Below, in pieces: positions 17,046-25,936 of a DNA stretch of 61,405 nucleotides. Numbering within the stretch: the first letter of the stretch is position 1; each line of letters opens with the position of its first letter. The stretch comes from Nocardiopsis endophytica (GTDB lineage Bacteria; Actinomycetota; Actinomycetes; Streptosporangiales; Streptosporangiaceae): the NCBI RefSeq assembly GCF_027706725.1, contig NZ_JAQFWQ010000035.1, positions 1-61,405 on the forward strand. The letters run 5' to 3'. A model generated the notes under the pieces. It saw only the letters and a list, made by a program, of their open reading frames with translations. It was not told where the DNA came from and did not search any database. The position numbers and the translations under genes are program-made.

Positions 17046-17083
17046 ACCCTAGACACGGCATCTGGGCCCGGGCAAAGGGTTTT
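17046..17083 (-). promoter_or_regulatory. WhiB7-type promoter for the erm transcript
   Basis: On the minus strand the order is AAAA (17080-17083), 4 bases, TTGCCC -35 (17070-17075), 18-base spacer, TAGGGT -10 (17046-17051). An A/T-rich block just upstream of a good -35 is the hallmark of WhiB7/WblC-dependent promoters, which drive resistance to ribosome-targeting antibiotics. Confidence 0.6.
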
Positions 17084-17342
17084 CGGCCAGGACGAGGCGT
17101 GTCCGCCGACACGCCTCCCGTGTCCGTGCGACCACCTCGGGGTGCGGATCCCGTGGTCCCCGGACGATCGGAGAACACCATGGGCGGAAGGCGCGACCGG
17201 CATCGATTCCGCTGTGGCGGGCCGGTCGCGCGAAGCGTTGCGGACCGTTTGCGTCGGCGTCGAAACGGTCGTCGGCGATGGCGCGGAGGGCTTCCCGCAG
17301 GCGGCTCGGTCCGAGTCGGGGGACCGCTGTGCCGCCGGTACC

Positions 17343-18197
17343 TCAGTCCTTGCGGGCGACGGCGCCGACCTGGGGGACCCAGGCGGGGCCGGTGCCGTCC
17401 GCGCTGACGTCGGGCCGCCACTGCGAGCACGAGACGACTCCGGGCGGCAGGAGGGTCAGGCCCTCCAGGAGCGCGGCGACCTGTTCGGGGGAGCGGCCCT
17501 TGATCGGCGGCGTGGCGTTGGCGTTCCAGAACTCCATCGCCTCGGTGTTGCCGCCCTCGCCGGAGTGCACGATCGGGTGGCTCACGGCGACGTGGCTGCC
17601 CGGGGCGAGCGCGTCCACGAGCCGCCGCACCAGGGCCGTGACCTCGCCGTCGTCCTCGATGAAGTTGAGCACGCCCAGCAGCATGAGCGCGACCGGCCGG
17701 TCGAAGTCCAGCGTGCGCGCGGCCTCGGCGAGGATGGGCCCGGTGTCGCGCGCGTCGGCCTCGATGTAGTCCGTCGCTCCGGCCGGGGCCGAGGCGAGCA
17801 GCGCCTCGGCGTGCACCAGCACGAGCGGGTCGTTGTCCACGTAGACGACCCGGCTGTCGGGGGCGGCCGCCTGGGCCACCTCGTGGGTGTTGTCGCTGGT
17901 GGGCAGTCCGGTGCCGATGTCCAGGAACTGGCGCATGCCCGCCTCGCCCGCCAGGTGGCGCACGGCGCGGCGCAGGAACCCGCGGTCGGCGCGCGCCACG
18001 TCCACGATGCCCGGGAACATGGACGCGACGTGGTCGCCGACGGCGCGGTCGGAGGCGTAGGAGTCCTTGCCGCCGAGCCAGTGGTTCCATACGCGGGCGT
18101 TGTGCGCGACGGACGGGTCGATGCGCGGGCGCCCGCCGTCGGCTCCGTCCTCGGCGGGCTCCGGGCGGTCGTGCGGGGAGTGGGGGGTGGCGTTCAC
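17343..18197 (-). CDS. SAM-dependent methyltransferase, Methyltransf_19 (DUF574) family
   Basis: This 284-residue protein belongs to a methyltransferase family greatly expanded in filamentous actinobacteria. Diagnostic parts are RIDPSVAHNARVWNHWLGGKDSY near the N terminus (quoted here only as a landmark, residues ~25-47), QFLDIGTGLPTSDNTHEVAQ as the SAM site, VVYVDNDPLVLVHA and PVALMLLGVLNFIED. The physiological substrate is unknown. GTG at 18197 is 7 bases after TAGGGT (18205-18210), so it is probably leaderless. It may be monocistronic, since the upstream alkylsulfatase gene ends 106 bases before it in the same direction. Confidence 0.88.
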   Translation of the reverse strand: MNATPHSPHDRPEPAEDGADGGRPRIDPSVAHNARVWNHWLGGKDSYASDRAVGDHVASMFPGIVDVARADRGFLRRAVRHLAGEAGMRQFLDIGTGLPTSDNTHEVAQAAAPDSRVVYVDNDPLVLVHAEALLASAPAGATDYIEADARDTGPILAEAARTLDFDRPVALMLLGVLNFIEDDGEVTALVRRLVDALAPGSHVAVSHPIVHSGEGGNTEAMEFWNANATPPIKGRSPEQVAALLEGLTLLPPGVVSCSQWRPDVSADGTGPAWVPQVGAVARKD

Positions 18198-18303
18198 GGC
18201 GCACACCCTAATGCGGCGCGGGCGCGCCCGCCCGCCGCCGCGGTGAGGCGGGCGCGGCCGGAACCGGCCGGGGCGCCCAGGCCCCGGCCGCGCTCCCCGG
18301 CCG

Positions 18304-20118
18304 CTACGGCGTCACGATCGGGAAGTCCGGATCGGGCCGGTCCATCACCTGCTGCAGGCGCGCCAGGACCGACGTGTCCCCCGCGAACTCCACCCCTTCG
18401 GTGTCCTTGCCGGTCAGCAGCGCGAACAGCCGCGGCTGGGCCAGGGTGACCGTCAGGTCCGCGTGCGGCGCGCCCTCGGGCTCGGGGCGGTGGGTCAGCA
18501 CGCCGTTCGACAGCGTCATCCGGAACCGCCGCCCGGTGTCGGTGAGCACCCAGGAGACGCTCAGCTCCTCGTCCCAGGCCTTGGGGCCGTTGACCCGGAT
18601 GGCCATGGAGTCGAAGACCTGCTCGGGGCTCAGGCCGGCCGCCATGCCGCCCGAGATGCCGAAGGGGTTGGGCGTGACCCCCTCGCGCAGCTCCTTGGCC
18701 CCGGTCAGGTAGAAGTTGCGCCAGGTGCCGCTCTCGGCGCTCTCCCCGAGGCTCTGGTAGACGCCGGCCAGGGCGCCTTTGGCCCCCTCGTCCTCCGGGT
18801 CGGCGAAGACGGCGTGGTTGAGCAGGGTGGCGGCGAACCTGAGGTCGCCCCGGGAGGTGTAGTCCGCGGCCAGCGCGACGACGCGGGCCGTGCCGCCCAT
18901 GCACTCCACGTAGCGCTGGGCCTGCTCCACCGGCGGGTGCTCCCACAGGTGGGCGGGGTTGCCGTCGAACCAGCCCATGTAGCGCTGGTAGACCGCCTTC
19001 ACGTTGTGCGACAGGGAGCCGTAGTAGCCGCGCGCGTGCCAGGCGGAGGCCAGCGCCGGGGGCAGCTCCATCCGTTCGGCGATCTCCGGGCCCGTCAGGC
19101 CCTGGTTGAGCATGCGCAGCGTCTGGTCGTGCATGTAGGCGTACAGGTCCCGCTGCTCGGACAGGTAGCGGGTGATGGCGTCCGCGCCCCAGGTGGGCCA
19201 GTGGTGCGAGGCGAAGGCGACGTCGGAGGCGCCGGCGAACAGGGTGATGGCCTCGTCCAGGTAGCGCGACCACACGCGGGCGTCGCGGACCAGGGCGCCC
19301 CGAAGGGTGAGGATGTTGTGCATGGTGTGCGAGGCGTTCTCGGCCATGCACAGCGCCCGGCGGTCGGGGAAGTGGAAGTTCATCTCCGCCGGGGCCTCGG
19401 TGCCCGGGGTGACCTGGAAGACGATCCGCACGCCGTCGACGGTCTCCTCCTGCCCGGTGCGGGTGATGTCGATGGTCGGCGGGACCAGGGACACCGTCCC
19501 GGTGGAGGCGGTCTGCCCCAGGCCGGTGCCGATCATGCCCTCGGGGCCGCGCTCCAGCGTCGCACCGGTGTGGTACATGCCGCGCCGGGCCATGGCGGTG
19601 CCCGCGTAGACGTTCTCGGCGATCGCGTGCTCGGCGAAGCCCTCCGGGGCCAGGATCGGCACGCCGTCGGGGTTGCCGGGCGGGACGACGCCCTCGGCGC
19701 CGCCGAAGTGGTCCACGTGCGAGTGCGTGTAGACCATGCCGGTGACGGGCCGCTCGCCGCGGTGCGCGCGGTAGAGGGCCAGCGCCGCGGCGGCGGTCTC
19801 GTTCGAGACGAGGGGGTCGATGACGATGACGCCGGTGTCGCCCTCGACCAGGGTCATGTTGGACAGGTCGAGCCCGCGGACCTGGTAGACGCCGTCGGTC
19901 ACCTCGTAGAGGCCCTGTCTGGCGCACAGCTGCGACTGCCGCCACAGCGACGGGTTCGCGCTCGGCGGGCACTCCCGGTCCAGAAAGGAGGAGAAGACGT
20001 CGTTGTCCCAGACGACGTTCCCTTGCCCGTCCTTGACGATTCCGGGGTCGAGGGCGGCGATGAACCCGCGGTCGGCGTTCTCGAAGTCGACGCGGTCTCC
20101 ATAGTCGAGGTGAGTCAT
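18304..20118 (-). CDS. Alkyl sulfatase (SdsA1/BDS1-like metallo-beta-lactamase fold)
   Basis: This 604-residue enzyme hydrolyses primary alkyl sulfates such as SDS. The binuclear zinc motif is THSHVDHFGG (~residues 130-139). NMTLVEGDTGVIVIDPL is the preceding strand, ENASHTMHNILTLRGA is the second conserved histidine region, and EMNFHFPDRRALCMAE supplies the acidic ligand. The alkylsulfatase dimerisation domain follows, then a C-terminal SCP2-like domain (ELSVSWVLTDTGRRFRMTLS). There is no signal peptide, so it is cytosolic or exported by another route. The ATG at 20118 lacks a strong ribosome binding site. An organosulfate-scavenging role is likely. Confidence 0.88.
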   Translation of the reverse strand: MTHLDYGDRVDFENADRGFIAALDPGIVKDGQGNVVWDNDVFSSFLDRECPPSANPSLWRQSQLCARQGLYEVTDGVYQVRGLDLSNMTLVEGDTGVIVIDPLVSNETAAAALALYRAHRGERPVTGMVYTHSHVDHFGGAEGVVPPGNPDGVPILAPEGFAEHAIAENVYAGTAMARRGMYHTGATLERGPEGMIGTGLGQTASTGTVSLVPPTIDITRTGQEETVDGVRIVFQVTPGTEAPAEMNFHFPDRRALCMAENASHTMHNILTLRGALVRDARVWSRYLDEAITLFAGASDVAFASHHWPTWGADAITRYLSEQRDLYAYMHDQTLRMLNQGLTGPEIAERMELPPALASAWHARGYYGSLSHNVKAVYQRYMGWFDGNPAHLWEHPPVEQAQRYVECMGGTARVVALAADYTSRGDLRFAATLLNHAVFADPEDEGAKGALAGVYQSLGESAESGTWRNFYLTGAKELREGVTPNPFGISGGMAAGLSPEQVFDSMAIRVNGPKAWDEELSVSWVLTDTGRRFRMTLSNGVLTHRPEPEGAPHADLTVTLAQPRLFALLTGKDTEGVEFAGDTSVLARLQQVMDRPDPDFPIVTP

Positions 20119-20335
20119 GGAGGACAGATTCGCCCATTCCTTCCCGGAAGTGAATAGGCGCAGGGTAAAAACCCGCGGTGGCCCTTGGCGCGCCGGGTCG
20201 CGGAACCACTCCGAATATCCGAGAGGGCCGGTAGGAATCGTGGGAATGCGTCGGCCGGACAGGTATCCACCGCCGGGAAGGGGGCGTGTCGCCCGCGATG
20301 AGAAAAAGGGGAGGTCATCCGTTCTTCAATAAAAG

Positions 20336-20366
20336 GGAAGGGGGAGGTGCTGTCGCGCCCCCTTCC
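20336..20366 (-). terminator. Rho-independent terminator of the tetR gene
   Basis: On the minus strand GGAAGGGGG pairs with CCCCCTTCC around 13 bases and is followed by CTTTTATT, 27 bases after the tetR stop. This is one of the few terminators in the window with a clear T-tract. Confidence 0.8.
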
Positions 20367-20392
20367 GGGGGCCGTGCCGCCCGGGGGCCGCC

Positions 20393-20950
20393 TCAAGGCG
20401 CGTCGTCGGGGAACAGGAGCCGTGCGATGGCCCGCGCCTGCGCCTGCGGGTCGTCGGTGCGGACCGCTCCGGCGAGCACGAGTGTCGCGTACCCGTGGAC
20501 CAGGGACCAGGCGGCCACGCCTGCGGTCCCCGCGTCGCCGCCGCCCGCGCCCGGGCGGGCCGTGACCCCTGCGGCCAGGGCGTCGGCGGCCCGCGCCCGG
20601 GCGGCCGACAGCTCCTCGTCGTCGGCGCGGTACAGGGCGGGGTGGAACATCACCTCGAAATGCCCCGGATGGTCGAGGGCGAACCGGACGTAGGCCACCC
20701 CCATCCCGACGATCCCGCCGCCGGAGAGCCGTTCCCGGGTGACGGTGTCGGCGAGCAGGCCGTAGCCCTCGGCCGCGAGCGCGGTGAGCAGGCCGGCCTT
20801 GTCGCCGAAGTGGTGGGTCGGGGCGGCGTTGGACACCCCTGCCCGGCGGGCGAGCTCGCGCAGGCTGACCGCGGCCGCCCCGGACTCGGCGACGGCGTCG
20901 GCGGCCGCCGCCAGCAGGGTCCGGCGCAGGTCGCCGTGGTGGTAGGGCAT
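20393..20950 (-). CDS. TetR-family transcriptional regulator
   Basis: This is a 185-residue repressor. The N-terminal MPYHHGDLRRTLLAAAADAV and the helix-turn-helix SLRELARRAGVSNAAPTHHF followed by GDKAGLL are characteristic of the TetR branch with a C-terminal WHG domain (ARWSLVHG-like AAWSLVHGYATL). It is divergent from a DoxX gene, with a perfect 17-base palindrome between them, so it probably controls both. ATG at 20950 lies 7 bases after TAGGCT, preceded by TTGTCA at 16-base spacing, so its own message is probably leaderless. Confidence 0.88.
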   Translation of the reverse strand: MPYHHGDLRRTLLAAAADAVAESGAAAVSLRELARRAGVSNAAPTHHFGDKAGLLTALAAEGYGLLADTVTRERLSGGGIVGMGVAYVRFALDHPGHFEVMFHPALYRADDEELSAARARAADALAAGVTARPGAGGGDAGTAGVAAWSLVHGYATLVLAGAVRTDDPQAQARAIARLLFPDDAP

Positions 20951-20970
20951 GGCGGCCAGCCTAGCGCCGG

Positions 20971-20987
20971 TCTTGTCAGTGACAAGA
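20971..20987. promoter_or_regulatory. TetR operator
   Basis: TCTTGTCAGTGACAAGA is a perfect 17-base palindrome centred on G20979. It overlaps the presumed -35 (TTGTCA) of the minus-strand tetR promoter and lies 24 bases upstream of the DoxX start. Confidence 0.8.
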
Positions 20988-21010
20988 TATGCGGCGGAGA
21001 GGAGAGCGCC

Positions 21011-21520
21011 ATGGCGCCGTTGATCTTCCTGCTCGTGGGCACGGCGGCGGCGCTGGCGGCGGGCCGGGCCGGGGTGCGGGCGCTGCGCCCCTGGCCGGTG
21101 GCCGTGCGCTGCGGCCTGGCCCTGATGTTCACGGCGACCGGGCTGGCGCACTTCGTCGGCATGCGCGAGGAGCTGGTGGCCATGGTGCCGCCCGCGCTGC
21201 CCGCCCCGGAGCTGCTGGTGGCCCTCACCGGCGTGCTGGAGCTGGTCGGCGCGGCCGCGCTGCTGTGGCCGCGGACGGCGCCGTGGTCGGCGGCGGGGCT
21301 CGCCGCGATGCTGGTCGCGATGTTCCCGGCCAACGTGTACAAGGCGGTCACGGAGGCCGGGCTCCCCTGGGACGACCGGCTGGTGCCGCGGACCCTGCTC
21401 CAAGCGGTCTTCCTCGCCGCGGTGCTCAGCGTGGTGGTGCACCACGTCCGGACCCGCCGCGCGGCCGGTCCGGATGCGGCCCCTTCCGCCGGCCCCTCAG
21501 CGGACGCGGCCCCCAGGTGA
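21011..21520 (+). CDS. DoxX-family membrane protein
   Basis: This 169-residue, four-helix membrane protein contains the DoxX pattern VRCGLALMFTATGLAHFVGM ... ELLVALTGVLELVGAAALL ... MFPANVYKAVTEAG. Some DoxX proteins take part in redox or thiol-stress complexes; most are uncharacterised. The ATG follows GGAGAGGAG. The divergent TetR gene and shared operator suggest induction by an unknown ligand. The C terminus is Pro/Ala-rich and disordered. Confidence 0.85.
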   Translation: MAPLIFLLVGTAAALAAGRAGVRALRPWPVAVRCGLALMFTATGLAHFVGMREELVAMVPPALPAPELLVALTGVLELVGAAALLWPRTAPWSAAGLAAMLVAMFPANVYKAVTEAGLPWDDRLVPRTLLQAVFLAAVLSVVVHHVRTRRAAGPDAAPSAGPSADAAPR

Positions 21521-21741
21521 TGCGTGACGTGTCTCCTCACGATTCCCGCGGCGCGACCGAGCGGAACGGCTGCCGCACCCTGGACGGCGGGGGCATGGCG
21601 GTGTTCCAGGCCGCCGACGCCTTCGAGCCGTTCACCGGCCTGCCCTCGACCGCGGCCGGATGCTCGACCACTTCCACGCCCTCCTCACGGCGGAGCCGAC
21701 CGGGAGCGACGGCGAGTGACGGCCTTCGGAACCGGACATAA
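21519..21741 (+). pseudogene. Possible decayed gene fragment
   Basis: Downstream of doxX a frame starting ATGCGTGACGTG gives a plausible 47-residue stretch (with ERNGCRTLDGGGMAVFQAAD and AFEPFTGLPSTAAG). A +1 shift near 21660 then continues as MLDHFHALLTAEPTGSDGE and stops at 21719. Frame switching at matching codon usage suggests a broken coding remnant, but I cannot name the parent family. Confidence 0.3.
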
Positions 21742-21746
21742 GAAAA

Positions 21747-21824
21747 AGATCTACGACATAAAGGCCGGATTGGTGGAGCGTCACTCCTGAATACAGGCCA
21801 GGCATAGGTGCGGCTACGCCGCAC
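21747..21824 (+). ncRNA. Copy B of a two-copy RNA-like element
   Basis: It begins AGATCTACGACATAAAGGCCGG, contains the short hairpin GGAG-CGTCA-CTCC, an ACAG...GCAT block, and ends in the perfect hairpin GTGCGGC-TAC-GCCGCAC. Copy A is at 9418-9491. This copy sits 46 bases upstream of a plus-strand gene and could be part of its 5' leader. Confidence 0.4.
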
Positions 21825-21869
21825 GCATCTTCGAACGCGCGCTCCCCGCGGCCCCTGTCCTCGGCCGAT

Positions 21870-22529
21870 GTGGTCGGGGTGGCCGCCTCCGCCGTGGGTC
21901 GTCGAGCGACGATGTTCTCACATCTCGCTCTTAAGGAAGGGGCCGTTCAGGCCTTGGAGGAGCTGGGTGCCAGCCCCCACATCAGTGTGGCCGCACAAAG
22001 GATCGTCCCGTTGTCCGAAGAGCGTGCGGACGCGGCCGTCGTCGTACGGGGCATTGCCGATGAGGTCCGGGCGCAGACGGCTGCGCTCGATGGCTGCCTC
22101 ATGGACGTCGACGGCATCGCGGCCGCATGGCGCACGGTCGAGGAGCCGCTCATCGTCGGAGAGTTCTGCATCCCGCATCTGCACCGAAGCGTCACGGAGG
22201 ATGTCTTTCCTCCGGACGACGACACGCTCGGGGGCGGGGATTGCGAGAAGCTGAGCGACCTCTATGTGATCGACAGCGAGCCGCGGTTCTACGATGCGGG
22301 GCTGCACCGTCTCGAATTGCTCGACCTGGACTACGCGGAGTACGTGAACACCGTGCTGGTGACCAAGGGTGCGTGCGGATGGCAGTACCTCTTCGCGGAT
22401 GTCGCCTTCGATTCGACCGAACTCCGCAGTACCGGTGCCGACCTTCAAGCGATGCTCGATTCGTTCCCCGCGTGGTTCCCGCGGCACGACTACGCGCCGC
22501 TGCGTGCCCGCCTGGAGGCCCGTCGGTAG
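21870..22529 (+). CDS. Uncharacterised protein of lower GC content
   Basis: This is a 219-residue soluble acidic protein that I do not recognise. Landmarks are ALKEGAVQALEELGASPHIS, DGCLMDVDGIAAAWRTVEEP, GEFCIPHLHRSVTED and DYAEYVNTVLVTKGACGWQY. The pattern of alternating acidic loops and hydrophobic strands resembles small immunity- or effector-like proteins, but that is only an impression. Codons ending in A or T are commoner than in its neighbours, which suggests later acquisition. The start is uncertain: GTG at 21870 or ATG at 21912, neither with a good ribosome binding site. The RNA-like element copy B lies immediately upstream. Confidence 0.65.
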   Translation: MVGVAASAVGRRATMFSHLALKEGAVQALEELGASPHISVAAQRIVPLSEERADAAVVVRGIADEVRAQTAALDGCLMDVDGIAAAWRTVEEPLIVGEFCIPHLHRSVTEDVFPPDDDTLGGGDCEKLSDLYVIDSEPRFYDAGLHRLELLDLDYAEYVNTVLVTKGACGWQYLFADVAFDSTELRSTGADLQAMLDSFPAWFPRHDYAPLRARLEARR

Positions 22530-22615
22530 CCCGCTGTGCGGATCCGGGCCACCGCGGCGCCGGGGAGCGAGAGGCGCACTGAGGGGTGCTGAGGGGCGCC
22601 TGTCCGCCGGGTGTC

Positions 22616-22652
22616 CGTACATGATGGACAACGGACAATATGTACGTATAGT
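22616..22652 (+). promoter_or_regulatory. Promoter and operator of the tetR-ABC operon
   Basis: TGGACA (22625-22630), a 16-base spacer and TATAGT (22647-22652) form a good promoter. CGTACAT (22616-22622) and ATGTACG (22640-22646) are perfect inverted repeats 17 bases apart that bracket and overlap it, as expected for autorepression by the TetR protein downstream. Confidence 0.65.
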
Positions 22653-22661
22653 CTGCGGTAC

Positions 22662-23369
22662 GTGTTTATCGTTTCCACGTCGGGCGACCGATCGCCCGAG
22701 GACCTGACCGCGCGGGCGCGCATCCGCGACGCCGCGCTCGCCCGCTTCGCCGCGCGCGGGTACAGCGGCACGACCCTCAAGGGCGTCGCCGAGGACGCGG
22801 GCGTCTCCGTCGGACTGGTCCAGCACCACTTCGGCACCAAGGACGGCCTGCGGCGGGCCTGCGACGACTTCGCCGCCCAGACCCTGGCCAGCCTGGACGG
22901 CCTGGGCGTCACCGGGGGCGAGATCACCGACGCCGACTTCCTGGCCGGCATGTTCCGCGCCAGCCCGCCGGTCCTGCGCTACGTCGCCCGCACCATGGTC
23001 GAGGGGACCCCCTCGGCGGCGTCGTTCTTCGACTCCGGCGCCCGGGTCGCCGAGGAGTTCCTCAGCCGCACCTGGCCCGAGCGCTTCCCGCCCGGCGCCG
23101 ACCGGACACGGGACGCCGCCGCGGTGATGGCCGCGATGCACCAGGCCACGGTCGTGCTCCACGAGCACCTGTCGCGCCGCATGGGCGCCGACGTGCTCGC
23201 CGCGGAGAACGCGGCGCGCATCGGCCTGGCGATGTTCGACGTCTACGGCGCCATGGCCGAGTTCACCGCCTCCGAGACCGGGAGCGCGGTGCGCAGGGCG
23301 GCCGAGGACTACCAGCACGGCACCACGCACCCACGGAAGGACGGGACCTCCGATGACCGCGACGGTTGA
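22662..23369 (+). CDS. TetR-family regulator of ABC exporter
   Basis: This is a 235-residue repressor with helix-turn-helix [20 protein letters not shown] followed by FGTKDGL. The C-terminal ligand domain is typical in length. It begins with GTG at 22662, 9 bases after the -10 box, so it is nearly leaderless. Its last 17 bases overlap the ABC ATPase gene, which makes an obligatory operon tetR-ATPase-permease. It probably represses the operon until an antibiotic-like ligand binds. Confidence 0.87.
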   Translation: MFIVSTSGDRSPEDLTARARIRDAALARFAARGYSGTTLKGVAEDAGVSVGLVQHHFGTKDGLRRACDDFAAQTLASLDGLGVTGGEITDADFLAGMFRASPPVLRYVARTMVEGTPSAASFFDSGARVAEEFLSRTWPERFPPGADRTRDAAAVMAAMHQATVVLHEHLSRRMGADVLAAENAARIGLAMFDVYGAMAEFTASETGSAVRRAAEDYQHGTTHPRKDGTSDDRDG

Positions 23370-24285
23370 GACCCGGGGGCTGGCGAAGTCCTTCGGGCCG
23401 GTACGGGCCCTGGACGGACTGGACCTGGCCGTGGAGCCGGGGGAGGTGCACGGCTTCCTCGGCCCCAACGGGGCGGGCAAGTCCACCGCACTGAGGATCC
23501 TGCTGGGGCTGATGCGCCAGGACGGGGGGACGGCGCGGCTGTTCGGGCAGGACCCCTGGCACCGCGCGGTGGAGCTGCACCGCCGCCTGGCCTACGTCCC
23601 CGGCGACGTCGCGCTGTGGCCCGGCCTGACCGGCGGGGAGGTCATCGACCTGCTGGCCGGGCTGCGCGGCGCGCAGGACCGGCGGCGCCGCGACGAGCTG
23701 GTGCGCCGCTTCGACCTGGACCCGTCCAAGAAGTGCCGCACCTACTCCACCGGCAACCGGCAGAAGGTGGCGCTCGTGGCGGCCCTGTCCGGCGGTGCCG
23801 AGCTGCTCGTCCTCGACGAGCCGACGTCGGGGCTGGACCCGCTCATGGAGGAGGTCTTCCGCGAGTGCGTCGCCGAGGAGCGGGACCGGGGCCGCACCGT
23901 CCTGCTCTCCAGCCACATCCTCTCCGAGGTCGAGGCGGTGTGCGACCGGGTCACCATCGTCCGCGCCGGGCGCACGGTCGAGGCGGGCACTCTGGCCGAG
24001 CTGCGGCACCTGACCCGCTCCTCGGTCGTGGCCGAGCTGGCCGCGGACCCCGAGGGGCTGGACGGCCTGGGCGAGGCGGAGGGGGTGCACGGCCTGGAGG
24101 TCGACGGGCGCCGCGTGCGCTGCCAGGTCGACACCGCGGGCATCGGCGACGTGCTGGTCCGCCTGCACCGGGTGGGGCTGGCCGACGTCACCGTTCAGCC
24201 GCCCACGCTCGAAGAGCTGTTCCTGCGGCACTATCGGCGGGAGCCGGCCGGGGCGTCCCAGGTGCCCGGGGAGGCGGTCCGATGA
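23353..24285 (+). CDS. ABC transporter ATP-binding protein (drug-exporter type)
   Basis: This is a 310-residue ATPase with Walker [10 protein letters not shown] (~residues 37-45), a Q-loop region, ABC signature YSTGNRQKV (variant of LSGGQ), Walker [14 protein letters not shown] and switch histidine in [11 protein letters not shown]. The C-terminal 80 residues form the DrrA-type regulatory extension. It energises the permease encoded by the next gene in the cytoplasmic membrane. The variant signature TGNRQK is common in this subfamily. The stop overlaps the permease start as ATGA. Confidence 0.92.
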   Translation: MTATVETRGLAKSFGPVRALDGLDLAVEPGEVHGFLGPNGAGKSTALRILLGLMRQDGGTARLFGQDPWHRAVELHRRLAYVPGDVALWPGLTGGEVIDLLAGLRGAQDRRRRDELVRRFDLDPSKKCRTYSTGNRQKVALVAALSGGAELLVLDEPTSGLDPLMEEVFRECVAEERDRGRTVLLSSHILSEVEAVCDRVTIVRAGRTVEAGTLAELRHLTRSSVVAELAADPEGLDGLGEAEGVHGLEVDGRRVRCQVDTAGIGDVLVRLHRVGLADVTVQPPTLEELFLRHYRREPAGASQVPGEAVR

Positions 24286-25898
24286 GTGCGGCGGTGGTGG
24301 CGCCGCGGGCCGGCGCCGGGACCGGCGGCCCCCTGACCGGCACGCTCCTGCTCGCCCGGACGCTCTTGCGGCGCGACCGCATCGGGCTCGCGGTGTGGCT
24401 GCTGGCGGGCTGGGCCGTCGCCGCGGCCCGGGCGGGCGGCACCTATGAGGTGCTGTACCCGACCGCCGCGGCCCGGCAGGACCGGTACGACCAGGTCATG
24501 ACCGATGTCCCGATGTACCTGCTGTTCCAGGGGCCCGCCTACGGCACCGGGCTCGATGCCCTGCTGGTGCAGGAGTCGTTCGGCGCCGCGACGCTGCTGG
24601 CGGCCCTGGGCGCGGTGGTCCTCGTCGTCCGGTACACGCGCACCGACGAGCAGGAGGGCCGCCGCGAGCTGGTGGGAGCGACGGCGGTGGGGCGCCACGC
24701 GCCGCTGGCGGCGGCCCTGGCCGTGGTGGGGGCGGGCGGCGTGCTGATGGGCGCGCTCACCGCGGCGACGATGGCCGCCTCCGGTATGCCCGCCGCCGGG
24801 TCGGTCCTGTTCGGGGCGGTCGTGGCCGGGGCGGTCGGGGTGGCGGCGGCGATGGCGGCGGTGGCGGCGCAGGTGTCCGCGAGCCCGCGCGCGGCCGCCT
24901 CCGGAGCGTTCGCCCTGTTCGTCGCGCTGCACTTCGTGCGCGGAGTGTCCGACCTGGGCGGTCCGGGGCTGGGGTGGCTCGGGTGGCTGACCCCCAACGG
25001 GTGGATGCAGCGCACCCGGCCCTTCGCCGGTGACCTCTGGTGGCCGCTGCTGTTGGTCGCGGCTCTGGCCGCCGTACTGGTGTGGGCCGCCTTCACCCTG
25101 TCGGACCGCCGCGACCCGGGCAGCGGGCTGCTGGCGGCACGTCCCGGGCGGGCACGGGCCCCGCGCACCCTGAGCGGGCCCGTCGGGCTGGCCTGGCGGC
25201 TGCACCGGTCGTCGCTGGCGGCGTGGACGGCGGCCACGGCCGCGGTCTGCCTGCCCGCCGCGCTGGCCGGGTCGGCCGCCATGGGGCAGTACGCCGTCGG
25301 CGAGCGCATGCGGTCGTGGGCGGCGGCGGGCTCGGTCGCGCCCTCGGACGTGCTGTTCGTCTACATCGCCTTCACCACCGTCTTCCCGATCTCGCTGTAC
25401 GCGGTCCGGGCGGTGCTGCGGATCCGCTCGGAGGAGGCCGACGGACACGCCGCCCTGCTCCTGGCCGGGCCGGTGGGTCGGGTGCGCTGGGCCGCCGGCC
25501 ACCTCGCGGTCGCGCTGGCCGCGCCCGTCGTGCTGCTGACCGTGGTCGGCCTGTGCTTCGGCGCGGGGGCCGCGGACGCGGGCGCGCTGCTGGCGACCGT
25601 CCTGCGCCTGGTCCCGGCCGTGTGGGTGATCGTCGGGGTCGCCGCGGCCGCCTGCGGTCTGGCCGGTCGCGCCGCGCCCGCCGTCGCCTACGGGGCGCTG
25701 GCCGTCGCGCTCACCGTGGAGTTCGGCCAGCACCTCGGGTGGCCGGAGTGGCTGTTCCTGGCCCTGTCGCCGTTCGCCCACGTGCTGCCCTTCCTCGGCA
25801 CGCCGGGGGCGCCCGTCCTGGCGGCCCTGGCCGCCCTGGGGCTCGGGCTGTGCGCGGTGGGCCTGTTCGGGCTGGGCCGCCGGGACCTGGGCGCCTAG
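24282..25898 (+). CDS. ABC-2 type exporter permease (double-length)
   Basis: This is a 538-residue membrane protein with about 12 hydrophobic segments, the double-length form that works with one ATPase as in actinobacterial antibiotic exporters. The segment [20 protein letters not shown] is repeated in variant form as [20 protein letters not shown] in the second half, showing internal duplication. It starts by a four-base overlap with the ATPase gene. The export substrate is unknown. Confidence 0.88.
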   Translation: MSAAVVAPRAGAGTGGPLTGTLLLARTLLRRDRIGLAVWLLAGWAVAAARAGGTYEVLYPTAAARQDRYDQVMTDVPMYLLFQGPAYGTGLDALLVQESFGAATLLAALGAVVLVVRYTRTDEQEGRRELVGATAVGRHAPLAAALAVVGAGGVLMGALTAATMAASGMPAAGSVLFGAVVAGAVGVAAAMAAVAAQVSASPRAAASGAFALFVALHFVRGVSDLGGPGLGWLGWLTPNGWMQRTRPFAGDLWWPLLLVAALAAVLVWAAFTLSDRRDPGSGLLAARPGRARAPRTLSGPVGLAWRLHRSSLAAWTAATAAVCLPAALAGSAAMGQYAVGERMRSWAAAGSVAPSDVLFVYIAFTTVFPISLYAVRAVLRIRSEEADGHAALLLAGPVGRVRWAAGHLAVALAAPVVLLTVVGLCFGAGAADAGALLATVLRLVPAVWVIVGVAAAACGLAGRAAPAVAYGALAVALTVEFGQHLGWPEWLFLALSPFAHVLPFLGTPGAPVLAALAALGLGLCAVGLFGLGRRDLGA

Positions 25899-25936
25899 CG
25901 GATCGGGGCCCCTGTCCGCGCACTATCCTGGCACGC

